64,000 bases of DNA, from positions 3,906,001 to 3,970,000 of the forward strand of contig NC_052481.1 in the NCBI RefSeq assembly GCF_009730915.1, in the 5' to 3' direction. Made by a program: the position numbers and the translations under genes. Of the stretch, positions 23,101 through 34,350 are shown piece by piece; positions within the stretch are counted from its first letter, which is position 1; every line of letters starts with the position of its first letter. Source of the stretch: Dioscorea cayenensis subsp. rotundata (Eukaryota; Streptophyta; Magnoliopsida; Dioscoreales; Dioscoreaceae). The notes under the pieces are model-generated. The model was not told the DNA's origin. It did not search any database and worked only from the letters and a program-made list of their open reading frames with translations.

Positions 23101-26100
23101 TTAGGTAAAGGATAAACTGCTTCTCCATCCTGAGCAGATAAGATTTGAGTGATGTCGATGTTTTCAAGTGCTGCAAAAACAAATGGGGCAATGATACAGA
23201 ATATAATCATTGTTAAAGAACAATATTGAAAAGAAACCATCAGTAATTGCAATCGACATTTTCATTGTGTGCTTGCCAATGAGAATGTGATCGTAGATTA
23301 CTTGAATAGTTCAAATTTAACTTTGAAAACTAAAACACCAGGATCCTTAAGTTAGAGTTGGGGCACTCCATTGACATAGGGAATTGCTGAAACACATTGA
23401 CTTAACCTTCCCAACAAGCAAACAAACTTCAAGAGTGCATTTATAAGAACTTGTAGGATTTCGTTAACATGTACAGAAGCAGATGATTAAGTAATATATA
23501 GTTCATAAGACCTTTTCTGCATATAAGAAACATAGCACACTTGTATGAAGGAGCAGCATTAATAATTTTGCTTAGATCATGAGGTATGACATCTGCTATG
23601 TGCATATGAACAGCTAATATGAAGGATCTGTTAAGGAATATGTCTGTTAACCCTAACAAAATTTTTTCTAGTATATGTGTGTGTGTGTGTGTATTATCTA
23701 CAAGATACAAAAGGGAAGTGAATAACCTGCATGCTCAAAAAAATTTGCTTGCATAGGTCTGTTTGGATTAGACCCAACTCGTGTCTTCCACACTTGGAGT
23801 GTTCCATCCTTTGAAAGGGTTACAAGCAACCGCAGCATTGGAAGCCATGCAACAGATGTTATTGGATGTGAGCCAGCCTGTGTGCTAATTGTAATATTAA
23901 AAGAAGCAAAAGTAGGATTAGCAAATTCAGAAAGCTTTTTCAGACAACAGAACAGGAGAAAACTAGAACATTTCTGGATGATGGGAAAAAATAGATATAT
24001 TATTTCCCAAGTTTTCCCTTTGATGGGGACCTAATTGCTCTAATTTTTTAGCTGTTCATCATGGATTTGAACCAACCCAAAGTTTACTATAATTGTTGCA
24101 ATAACTTTCGGATATTTAGGAGCAAGCTTTTTACGACTGACTTTACACTCATACACATACACAATTACACATGTTAAGGTCATAACCAACATGGTAACTA
24201 GTAGCATTAGCTTATTCCAACAAAGAAAACAAATTCAGAGGGTGAGAAATAGACTCACATTCCAATCATGTTTGGTCTCTCAGTTGACACATCCCATGCT
24301 AAAAGTGTACCCCTTCGGTCACCAACAAAGATCCATTCCAAGGTAGGGTGGAAAGCAAAAGCACCAGCACCAATAAGCTTAATTGTATTATCAACTGAGT
24401 AAAAGCACCATGTAAAAGAAAAAATGAGAAACAGAGTATTTCACCCAGAAGATTTGATCAATTTAATCAGATAAAAATTAAACAGAAAAAGTATAGAAGA
24501 TTGCAATTAGTTTTTCTTACGCTGTAGTGTATAATGGACTGCATAAGTCTGGATGTTATATGCTCGAATGAGGCCATCAGCATAGGCAACATACTGGATA
24601 AAATAAAAATTAATTAGAAACCAAAATGACAAGGTTTGTTCATTAATCTCACAAAGTTCCAATCAAAATACCAGGACAGGAAGACGAGGATGACAAGCAA
24701 GGTTAACAATGGGTTTTTTCAGATCCGTCTTTATTTTTGTTGGTGGCCTCCCCCCTTCAATTGTGCCTACAGCTGCACATGATGAAAATATTGTTACAAT
24801 TTACAATTCATTAGTTATTATCACATTGAAATGAAAAGTCTAGTGAAATCAAGCACAGCAAAGAAGACCTGTCACACTCATCCGTCTGTGAAAACCAAAA
24901 AATACAACAGGTTGGAGAGTAGTCAATGCAAGATGGACCTCTGTGTCTGAAGAAACATGTTCCGACCGTTTTTCAGGAGAGTGTAACACTAGAGTTTGTT
25001 CAGTATCAAAATCACAGGCTCTGACAGTACAGTCCTGTAAATAACAGTCAGATAATGGCTATCTACCTTGTTGCCAATAAATAAATAATAGATTAACAAG
25101 ACCATCAATATAAAAGGCAATGACACAGTCATTGAGAAAAAAAAAATGTGCACAAACTTGAACCAAATATAGCTGCTTTGAGAAGAATAACTATATAATC
25201 TTCCAAAAAGGCAAGAACAGAAAATACATGATATAGTTATAACTATTCACTAAATACACCACGAAAATTTATTTAACCAGCCTCGAACTAGTTCAAACCT
25301 CTTTCTTTGCTGCTTCAGCAAACCTCAAATATTTTTGCTTCTATCAAATGATCATTTAAAGAAAGCAACTTCATCCTTTGCATTCCATGCTGCAGGATTC
25401 TCCAAAAAGTTCAATAGTAACCTTAGAAAAAAGGGAAAAAGGAAAACCCTTCCGTCTTTCTAAATTAGAATTCCCCGAGTTCACAAAACCTAACTATTTG
25501 AGAAAATTGTTTGACATCTACATCCTGATAAACTACCAATGCAGAAGATACCACTTATCAATAAACTTCCTATGTGATTTCAAGCAGGGAGTCAAATACA
25601 GGCAATATATAATCATTCATGCTAAAACAAAGCACAAAATAAATCAAATGAAAAAATTTCAACAGGAACCAACCTCAAGAATTGCGATGACAGTATGATC
25701 ATTGATAGGACTATACGCCATTACCACAACATGAGCACCAATATCAATAGAAGAAATTTTGTTCCCCGTAATCGCATCGAATTCTACAAACACAGCAGAC
25801 AAGTGCCTCAGTACATCAACAAGCTAAAATTCAACAAATTTAGGAAAGGAAATTCAAAGAAAAACAGTGATCTAACCAACATAGCAAACAATTAATGAGG
25901 AGAAAACATGGCCATTCACATTGACATTCTTCCCGCTGGCCTCAGATCACAGATCTAAGAAACGAAGGAGATCTTGAAAAAGAACAAACAAAGAGAAAAG
26001 ATGGTACCGATGATGAAGTTTCCGATCGCGACGGCGACGATGGCTTGGGAGGGATGGAAAGCGGCGGCGTGGGGCTGGCGGGGCTTGAGCTCACGGCCAA

Positions 26101-26140
26101 CATGGCGGAGGTCGAGGTGCTGCACCGTCGCCCACTCCAT
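14164..26140 (-). CDS. TWD40-1: TPLATE-complex subunit TWD40-1 (WD40/alpha-solenoid)
   Basis: 24 exons on the - strand: 26008-26140, 25674-25783, 24869-25034, 24672-24772, 24521-24593, 24259-24394, 23727-23884, 23046-23170, 22857-22956, 21881-21977, 21133-21184, 20479-20580, 20250-20396, 19996-20167, 19692-19925, 19425-19579, 18634-18762, 18430-18547, 18110-18305, 17813-17924, 17577-17731, 15448-16849, 15157-15351, 14164-14634. They sum to 4839 nt (1612 residues) in phase throughout, close to the length I recall for Arabidopsis At3g50590. TWD40-1 is part of the eight-subunit TPLATE adaptor for clathrin-mediated endocytosis at the plasma membrane. The N-terminal third carries WD40 propeller repeats (WIFVGDRRGTLLAWDVST, VTLSKDGTLQVWKTR). 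The middle is helical (GVEIRSCLVGLLEPLLIGF). Residues about 924-1391 include a Pro/Gln/Gly-rich disordered part. The C-terminus has a CxxC...CxxC pair (DVCDLCGAKF, CIICGMGSI). An extra ATG lies at 26143; MEWATVQ is the conserved start. The exon 17/18 junction uses AT-AC ends. Confidence 0.95.
18548..18633 (-). other. U12-type AT-AC intron of TWD40-1
   Basis: On the - strand the intron begins ATATCCTG and ends CTCTGCAC, with CCTTAAC placed about 11 nt before the end. These match the U12 donor (ATATCCTT with one change), the branch site (TTCCTTAAC type) and an AC acceptor. Splicing here gives GLPS-YRSLLWVGP in phase 0, as in the family (GLPSFRSLLWVGP from memory). No GT-AG pair gives an open frame, because reading past the donor meets TGA two codons later. 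Length is 86 nt. Confidence 0.88.
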
Positions 26141-26143
26141 CAT

Positions 26144-27697
26144 CTTCGCTTCCTATGAATCTCCACAGCTCCCTCGCCAGCGATCTCGTTGGAAAGGATC
26201 CAGAGAGGGGAATGGATCGAGAACGGAGAAAGAGAGGGTTTTGATCGGGGAACGGAGAAGAAGATGGTGAAAGAGAAAAAGTGAGACCAAAAAATTCATA
26301 ATTATAGTATACCCCTCAAAATTTAATTTATTTACATAGAGAATTCGTATGGAAAATGAAAAGTTTATGAGGGTGTTTATGAAAAACTAGTTTAGAGCGG
26401 GGTAATTTCAATTTAAACACTAGAAAAATACTCCCTCCGAACCGATTTTAGAGGTTTTGCATTTCCAAATTTTACAACTGTAAAACTTTCAATCAATCAT
26501 ATTTAACTACATATTTTTATTAAAGTATATTTTAAATAGAGATGATTTTGGAAAGTTGATATATTTTTTTATAAATTTTAGATTATTAACTAATTTTAAC
26601 CAATTTTTTTTAAATAAACAAGTAAAAAGGACTGGAAGGAGTATTATTTTTTATAATATATTTTTTAGAACTTTGTGGGGAGATCACGGATACAAATATC
26701 TTGTAACTAGTGTGAATATCCATGATTACATTACGGCTCAATATATAAAACAAAATTGGTTTTAAATTGTATATGTAAATTATTTTATTTTTTTATTTTA
26801 TTATATGTGTTAATAATCTTTATATTTGCAAATAAATTAAATTATTTTTAAAATAAAAATGGATTTGGGATATTTAAAAAAAATTAAACTTATTAATAAT
26901 CTCTATTATGCATAGCACATAATAGTAAATTCAAAATAAAGAAATAAATGCCACATAATTAATAACTATTATTTGTATATGAATAAACTACAACAAAATT
27001 TAATTTTCTTTAACACTCAAATCAAGTGCCAAGGAAGAACTATTTGTAGTTAACTTAATATCTTGAGTTTGCACTATCCTGATATGACAGAAAAATGGGG
27101 TTATGAGACTGTGAGCCCCACACCACTCAAAGCATGATCAATTATGTTTATTTTCTTTCTCCCTACCTTATTCTACCTCCATTGTAGAATAGCAATATAG
27201 CATCCCTCTCCTGCCCCATGACCTAGCTAGTTGAACTTCACCCCTCCACAACCATGCTCTCCCTCTCCTTTGACCACACCAGAAGCCAATTCTTGGCATG
27301 GAGATGTCAAAGGCCCAAGCTTCAAAGAGACCAAGGTTTTTCTTCTTTTTCTTCTTCTTCCTACAACCTTGGAAAAAGCTTGGTTGATTGGAGGTTGGAT
27401 AGAAAGCTCAAGGGTGGAGTGGCTTAATCTCTACAACTAATTAGTAAGCAAGTTCTCATCTTGTTTTGAGCTGAATCTTGGTCTCTCATGCCTTGTTTTG
27501 TTGCCTTGAGGTGATCCTTGTCTTGGTTGTGGATCTAGTGTGGTTATAGAAATGCTAGACTTTAGAACTCCTTGCTTGTCCAAGATCTTTTTCTTATTTG
27601 TCATATGAAATGTTTGTATTATTCTTAGCATGGTTGTTTGCCAAAGTTATGCTAACACTTAGTCTTTAATCATGCATACAAGGTGCTTGTTGGAATG
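26144..27697. other. 5' flank of TWD40-1 and AT-rich spacer
   Basis: 26144-26280 is the GC-richer probable 5' UTR of TWD40-1. 26400-27080 is very AT-rich and featureless. 27090-27640 is less AT-rich with C/T-rich stretches (TTCTTCTTTTTCTTCTTC near 27341); its short ORFs resemble nothing I know. It might be part of an old LTR or an untranslated leader, but there is no proof. Confidence 0.5.
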
Positions 27698-27714
27698 CCC
27701 TTGGAGACTTTATT

Positions 27715-27940
27715 TTATTTATTTATTTATTTTGCCAAGATGAGCGGCTAGGCTACTAAGAAAGACAGAAGAGTGCACAAGCCTAGACGGAGCAAGTGAG
27801 GGCAGGGCCTCGCGCACACATGGGTGTTAGGACCACTCGCACACAATCACTACTCATACTCCCAAAAAATATACCATCACCCATGATTTGAACTCGCGCC
27901 ACTTGTGAAAGGTCCTAATGGGGACCCAGCTACCAATAGA
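27715..27940 (-). mobile_element. tRNA-derived SINE with 17-bp target duplication
   Basis: On the - strand the head contains an A-box-like GGTAGCTGGG and, about 35 nt later, a B-box-like GAGTTCAAATC, the internal pol III promoter of a tRNA-derived SINE. The - strand 3' end is an A-rich tail (AAATAAATAAATAAAATAAA). The 17-mer CCCTTGGAGACTTTATT occurs exactly at 27698-27714 and 27941-27957, a perfect target-site duplication. The body is about 226 bp. Orientation, tail and duplication all agree. Confidence 0.88.
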
Positions 27941-27957
27941 CCCTTGGAGACTTTATT

Positions 27958-28366
27958 GCTAGCCATGCCTTGACTTTTAATCATCATGCTATGGTTTCTT
28001 CATTTGCTTGTCAAGTCTAATTGCTTTAAGATGCAAATGCCTAGGCATATATTCAAGCATGAGTGTATCACTTCTTTCCTATGACAACATGTCTTTCCTA
28101 GCCTAATGGTTGCCTTAATTTGAGTAAGCTATGCTCTTGATCCTCTCATTAGTTCATACCATTGTTGGTGTAGTCAAATGCTTACTGGGTTTTAATTTAG
28201 CATTTGAGCTATTAGATTTGGTTATGCTATATATTGAAAATGTTTTGAAAGAGGATTTTCTTAGCTTTGGAGAGTGTTGGAGTGGAGCTATTCCAAGTAA
28301 ATAATAATTTCAGCTATATTCCTAGTTATATAGGTATAAATTTTAATTTTGTGCATTTTGTTATTT
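27958..28366. other. Spacer, nothing recognised
   Basis: A moderately AT-rich sequence of about 410 bp with no ORF, repeat or transposon end that I can identify. Confidence 0.6.
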
Positions 28367-28374
28367 ATCCACAT

Positions 28375-29677
28375 TAGAGGAGGGCACGGGCCGACATTTG
28401 GCCCGGCCCGGCCCGCCTTGTGAAAACCCACCGGGCCAGCTAACCCGACGGGCCGGGCCGGCAACCGAGTTCATCAACTCATCAACTAGCCCAGTTTTTT
28501 TAATGTTATTATTATTTCTTTTGGTGCTCATGAGATTTGAAGCCATGGGCTTAAAGTTAGAGAGCAAAAATCTAACCACTTGAGCTACAATTTATTATTA
28601 ACAATTGTTGAAAAAGACTATATATAGATAGGTGTAGGATATAGTCAAAATATTTTATTGGAAAACAACTAAAACTATGGGATTACACTTTCACAAATAT
28701 TTTTTTTAAATTAGTTTTTATACTATACATATATATTTAATTTATAAAAAAAATTAAGAGACAATATAATAAATTAAAAAAACTATATAAATCAATATGT
28801 AAAATATAAAAGTACCAAACAATAAATTTTCATAAATATTTAAAAAATAATAATTATTTAAATTCTCTACACATGCACTAAGTCCCTACACATGCACACT
28901 CTTAAATTCTCTTAAATAGGGGCACTCTTATTTGTCACATATATATATTAAATTGTTTTGTTTCTATTTATAAAATAAAAAATAAAAAAATTGTTTTAAA
29001 TTATGTATATCAATTTATAAAAAATTATATTAGTAAAAGAGGAATATCTTTGAATAATGGTTAACACCATATTATTTTGATTAGTAATTTTTTTATGACA
29101 ATATGATGAGCACAATAATAATAATTCTATAGTTCGAGACCAAAGTGAAATTTGAGAACCAACCCTAATTGTAATAAATAAATAAGTTGATGACAACTTC
29201 AATTTAAAATAAGAATGCTACTTGATATTTAATTTTTGTTGCAGTTAAAAAGGTGTGCTAATAATTTAATTTGATAGATAAACAAATTAAAATATAACTT
29301 TTTTTTATCCTTTTTAAAATTATTTTGATATGTCTCAAAATTTCTAAGTTATTATAAATTATTTTAATTTTTTTGTTGTTTGGGATTAAATTTAAAAAAA
29401 TATATATTTTGCAACTTCTTTATGTTCATTTATGTTTTATACCAAAACAAGAAAGATTTGTAGGCCAATTGGTTAATGTGTTAATTCTCCATCTTGGTTC
29501 TTGCTTGGCCGGGTCCGGTTCATGCTATGAGTGAACTGGACCTGGCGGTTCTGCCGGGTCAACTCGGCCCAGCGGGTTTTCTCTGTAGCATGGGTCGGTT
29601 TCGGATCTAGCTTCCTGTGAACTGGATCCGGCGGGTCGGGCCCGGTGGACCCAGTTAACCGCCTATGTCCACCTCTA
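28375..29677. mobile_element. Non-autonomous hAT-like DNA transposon
   Basis: The 1303-bp segment starts TAGAGGAGGGCACGGGCCG and its other end, read inward, is TAGAGGTGGACATAGGCGG: 14 of 19 positions match. The flanks ATCCACAT (28367-28374) and ATCCACAA (29678-29685) differ at one of eight positions, the length of a hAT target duplication. Both subterminal regions are rich in GGCCCG/CGGGCC units (28382-28460 and 29505-29660), in sharp contrast to an AT-rich core. There is no transposase ORF, so it would depend on another copy. Terminal sequences of the form TAGRGGTGNNCA are typical of plant hAT elements. Confidence 0.78.
28494..28590 (-). repeat. tRNA-like/SINE head inside the hAT element
   Basis: Read on the - strand, TAGCTCAAGTGGTTAGA is a near-perfect A box. 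About 35 nt later GGCTTCAAATCTC is a B box, followed by an A-rich stretch with AATAATAATAAC. It is a degenerate tRNA-derived retroposon head or tRNA pseudogene; no cloverleaf closes fully, so it is not called a tRNA gene. Clear flanking duplications were not found. Confidence 0.5.
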
Positions 29678-30015
29678 ATCCACAAGTTTGATTGTGGGGG
29701 TAGTTGAACATACATCGGTTGATGTTTTGACATTTGAATCTCGCAAACTTGTGAGTTCAGCTTTCATCACCAAATGAAAGTTTGAAACCCCCCAACCTTT
29801 CAACATGATGTATTATTAAGTTGTGAATCGGAGACTTTACCTACTTGTGTTGTAAATCATATATATATATATATACTACTAGCCTTATGAGATAAGGTTA
29901 ATAAATTTTGAACATCATTATATATTTATCTATTTTTGTTTCTTCTAGTTTCTGTGAATAGTATATATATATATATATAATAAAACATATAAAATGTAAA
30001 GTATTAACTGAATAT

Positions 30016-30196
30016 TTGCGCGGATCAATTGGTGAGAGACGCTCACTTTAAGTGAGACAAAAGGCTTAGGCCGCGGGTTCGACTCCGGGGGAGTGCGAAT
30101 TATTTCCCGGCTAAGCAAAACAATACATGGCTTGTGATGAGTTCTGTTCCGGGTCTCACTAAGGTGGGCCAGTCTCTCACAATATTTTAAAAAAGT
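30016..30196 (+). mobile_element. tRNA-derived SINE
   Basis: The head GCGCGGATCAATTGGTGAG holds an A-box-like stretch. GCGGGTTCGACTCCGG downstream is a consensus B box. A body of about 100 bp follows (GTTCTGTTCCGGGTCTCACT) and then a short A-rich end (TTTTAAAAAAG). I could not define a target duplication, so the ends are approximate. Confidence 0.6.
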
Positions 30197-30199
30197 TAA

Positions 30200-31539
30200 A
30201 CTAAAGCATGTAGCATTTGTTTAAGTGTTTATACATCAGCAACATGGTTTCAGTTAAATGGGTTATTTGTTAAATTATTTCAAAAGCATAGTTTCAGTTA
30301 ATTGTTTATTTATTAAATTATTTTAGTGAGTATATGATTAATGTTTACACAATTTTATTAGCATTGATCTACTATATAATTTCAATGTTTTATTTATTTA
30401 TTTATTTATTTATTTTAGAAATTTTAGTTATATTCCTTGAAAAAATTAATCTTGCAAAACTCTTGTTATAATTAATTAGTCTTCAATTAAGCTATGTTCT
30501 AACCTAGTCAATAGGTGTCAATATTGACCATGCTGATATGCACTCTATAATTAAGACTATAGTTTCGCGGTATGCCATCAGTGAAACAATAACGGTTTTG
30601 AATTTCTGACTAGGCCATTGAGGCAAAAATAAATGGATTGCTATTTTTACTCGGGACACTGAGTTAAAACAAATGGGTTTTGATTTTTCGACTCACGTGC
30701 TGCAAGGTAAAACAAATGGGTGTAGTAAATTGGAGACACTTAAATGATTGGAAAACCACTTTGCTTTGTTTCTGTATTATGCTAAATGTTTATGGATGCC
30801 AGTATTGGATTTTCTTGATGTTTTAGACTTGAGATTCAGTTTTTTGTACATATATGTATTTGGTACAAGTTTTACAAATGATGTTATTTTAAAATTTTGA
30901 AGTTTGTTAATCCATATTTTTTTTTTAGTGGAGTACTTACTAGGCTTTTTGAAGCTCATCAAATTGTTCATTATCTCTTTCAAATCAGAAGTAAGGTATT
31001 GCAAGGGTCAACTTAGCCATGTGGACGAGTAGTGTGTATTCTTTTTTGGTGGTGGGTGTTATAACACTTGTTGTTGTAATTTGTCTTTATACTAAACCCT
31101 AACTTATATCAAAACTCTAAACTCCTAGTTATCATGACTTTGTGATTTTGCTATCTGTATGTTTTATATATTTTATTCTCTACTCTGTTTAGGTGATGCG
31201 GCCTTGCATGTCCACTGGGTCTTGAAGAATATGTGTGCAACCATTTGTCCATGTTCCAGGCTCATCGCACTGGGTTCAGAGTGTGACAGAGACCTTTTAA
31301 TACTATTTATAGGCATCTCTTTCCCTAATTCAGTAGCTTGATTTATATTCTCCATCAAATTTAAAGAGCTACATTTAAATTCGTAAGCAGCCTTCATGTT
31401 GTTTTCAAATTTTCAGTGTTGTTCATGTCAAGTTTGATATTTAAAATATATATATATATATATATATACTAGTGTGGGAGACTTGTGCTGACGCTACGAG
31501 TTTACATATGAAAGTAATTTTGATATGCAATTTGCTTTT
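30200..31539. other. AT-rich spacer
   Basis: No gene is recognised. It has a TATT-type low-complexity run at about 30390-30414 and an (AT)n run at about 31446-31470. The less AT-rich piece 31190-31300 has short ORFs on both strands without recognisable domains. Confidence 0.5.
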
Positions 31540-32130
31540 CAATTTACTTCATTGGGTGGCATAGTTGAGACCCGTGTTGTCCCTACTTCATTGTCCACCC
31601 AATGAATTAATTCGGATATACAATTCACTTTTTCAATTTACTTCATTGGGTGGCATAGTTGATAATAATATTAATCAGACAACCGGCCTTATGTATTCAA
31701 GTATTGAGGACAAAATTATCATAGAATGGGATCTTTGCTTCTGATGGGTAGTCAAAGACCTAAATTTGCACAACTTTATATGGTTGAATCCGATGTTGAA
31801 TTAAATTATAGAATGATATGCTTTCAAGTCAATAATGATATTGAAGAAGTTGGCAGTGACATTGTATGTGGATTAAAAAAAAATATGTTAGGTCAGTATA
31901 ATGAAATTGTCAAAGTTTTTCGCACTGTAAGAGAGATGCATAAATTTAAAGAATTGCCAGTTAAAATAAAACTCCTTGCACATTGAGATCCTAAAGAGCA
32001 CAATTATTCTGCACCAAATACTCATGAAATTGCTGCTCTAATTGTTGGTGATATTGGTATAAGTGATCATGGCAGGGATATTATAGTAGATCATCGACAA
32101 GATGGTTTGAAAAGGTTTAGTGATTTGCAT
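31540..32130 (+). pseudogene. Helitron replicase/helicase fragment, broken
   Basis: Translated pieces follow the Helitron N-terminal-domain order: TSLGGIVDNNINQ, then after a frameshift HRMGSLLLMGSQRPKFAQLY, then GQYNEIVKVFRTVREMHKF, LPVKIKLLAH, a stop at 31984, and SAPNTHEIAALIVGDIG ... HGRDIIVDHRQDGLKRFSDLHY. Known Helitron proteins have RPKFAQLYIYDTE-, NELVKLFRTARD- and IGAIVFE-like segments in this order. The start shows a duplication of about 46 bp (31530-31576 and 31615-31662, ending TTGGGTGGCATAGTTGA). It is a dead fragment; no Helitron 5' TC or 3' CTRR end was located. Confidence 0.75.
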
Positions 32131-32973
32131 TATTATTTTTATGTTATTTTATTTATAGTAGAATATCGACAAGAAAGTAATTTGGTTTTCAATTGTATAT
32201 GCATTTTTTATTTTTATGATATTTTATTTATTATTTTTTTCCGTAGTTTAATTTTTTTTTAAATGTAATAAATATTCTATTTGTTGATGATTTATATTGG
32301 TTAGAAGATATATAGTAAGTTCTAAAAAAAACTATATATTTAGTAAGGATTTATTCATAAATGAATAAATTAAACAATTTTTTTTTTACATTCATCGTAG
32401 GAAAGTTGAGTTGTGATGGGATTCACCCACTTGATTTATACTCTCAAGTAAGTTTGGAAGAGTTATGTGTGCATCCACAATTTGTGTTCTTGTAATCTCA
32501 ACATTTGTATTGCTTATATTAATGTTGAGATTTTCCTCTGCTTTTTTGAGCATTGCTTGTAAGTATTTTTTTTTTTTTTTTTTTTTTTTTTGTCTCAATT
32601 CTCATTTGTAGTGTATTTTCCACTTGTAAAAGAACAACGTATTAGTGAAAGTTTTTCTAAGGAAGTCATGTGAAGATGTTATTTGAGATAATATAAAAAA
32701 TTTATTCCATATTAACTCATGCATAGAATAATTTAGTGTTAGATTAGATTGTCAATGATAATTATACTAAATCAATTTGTTATGCATTTCATTTTGTATT
32801 TATTAATCGAAATGCAAGTATTATAGTTATATGAAATTTGAATCTTTTTGTGCTAAAAATATGGTTAGGCCAAGATGCATTTGTAGTTAACTTAGTATTT
32901 TTAAGGTTTTTCTAGTGTGTAATGCTAATATGGCATGAAATTAAGTTTAGTTGGAAGGTAATTCACATGTTTT

Positions 32974-33048
<75 letters not shown>

Positions 33049-33809
33049 GTTTTTTTGTTGCATTTTGTATTTCCTTAATGTATTTAAAAAAGACATACTA
33101 AATCAAAATGTCATGAATTTACTACGCAAGTCAACATTTATCATAACAAGAAGTTACATAGGTTGAAGTTTTCAACTGGTAAAATTTGTCTATAATATTG
33201 TTCTTCATTATATCTTTATATTTAAGTAGAAATTTCATTGATTTGAGAGTGTCAGAGTTGCTTAGAGTTCCTATTTAGTTTTAGTGCAACTTCTTCATGA
33301 CATGGGTAGTAGTCTTATAATTTCAGTAGAATTCTAAACAATCAACAATAATTGTCAAAAAATTCACATTTAGTAAATATTAGTAAAAAATTTGTAAACA
33401 TTAATTTGAGTTTCTCAATTAGCTCCTTTCCATTTGAAGCGAAGACAATGATATGCTATGCACTTAGTTTGATGAAACCTTCTTCTACAGCTTGGTCAAT
33501 GAAAGAAAACAATGAGTTATAGTAGCTATCAATGTTTTCAATCCGACTTGAAACAAAGAATAAGTTAGTTATGTTCTTTTCATAATTTTCATTGTGTATG
33601 TGTATAATTGGAATCAAATTACTGGTTTGCTATGTATGCCTAATTGTGCCGAAGTAATTACTTCAAAAAGTTTCTCAAGAGTGTCATAACCTCCTGCATA
33701 ATAAATAAAATTGAATTGAGTCTATTTATGTCTGTTTTTAGCTATTTATTTCAAGAAAGTAAAAATATAATGATTAGTGAGAGGATTTGTGATTTTGTGC
33801 ATAATGAGG
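32131..33809. other. AT-rich repeat-bearing spacer
   Basis: 32255-32390 (TTTGTTGATGATTTATATTGG ... GGATTTATTCATAAATG) is a diverged third copy of the repeat found at 59972-60080 and 61318-61480. There is a T run at 32568-32591 and an (AT)n run at 32977-33046. Nothing else is recognised. Confidence 0.6.
32977..33046. repeat. (AT)n microsatellite
   Basis: About 35 uninterrupted AT units. Confidence 0.95.
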
Positions 33810-34350
33810 AATAAAAGAGGGGTAATTTTCTTCTGTGCTACCTAAATATGTACTTATTACACTTTGAGCACCTAATTTCGATTTGTATCAATTTGAGCAC
33901 CGCAGTTTGATTTCCTTACAACGGGAGGGCCCTGAGATGATTCTGGTGAGGATTTGCTGATGTGTCCACCGGAATGCAGCCGTGAATTTTATTTTTCCAT
34001 GTCGGATGAAGACGTGGCTTGGCCAGCTGGATGACTTATCCGAGTGGCGGCCCTTCTTGCCATGGAGGATGCCACACCATCCTCTTCCCTCTCACTCTCC
34101 TTCTTTCCCATTCCTTGCCTGTTTGCTTTGCCCTAGAGAAAGCCAGCTATTCCCTCCCCCTTGCTGCTTTGCCCCTTCCCCTTGCTTTGCTCGCCAGCCA
34201 TCAGTCGGGGTCATCATCTTTGCCCTAGAGAACGCCAGCTATCCTTTGGCCATCACTAGCTTTGCCCCTCCGTTGCCCTAGTTTAGAGACCTAGAAAACA
34301 CGAACCAACCCTCAACCATATAACAACCTCCATTTGCACCTAGTGACTTC

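Noticed and set aside
27231..27440. A 69-codon ORF as a small host gene
   Set aside because: No homology recalled, no splice context, no repeat of the frame elsewhere.
28522..28590. Functional tRNA gene on the - strand
   Set aside because: Boxes A and B are good, but the acceptor stem does not close and an A-rich trailer follows, as in a retroposon.
33982..34281. Overlapping ORFs of 99 and 69 codons as a gene
   Set aside because: Low-complexity Pro/Leu/Ser text without domains, in the likely leader of the decayed MULE.
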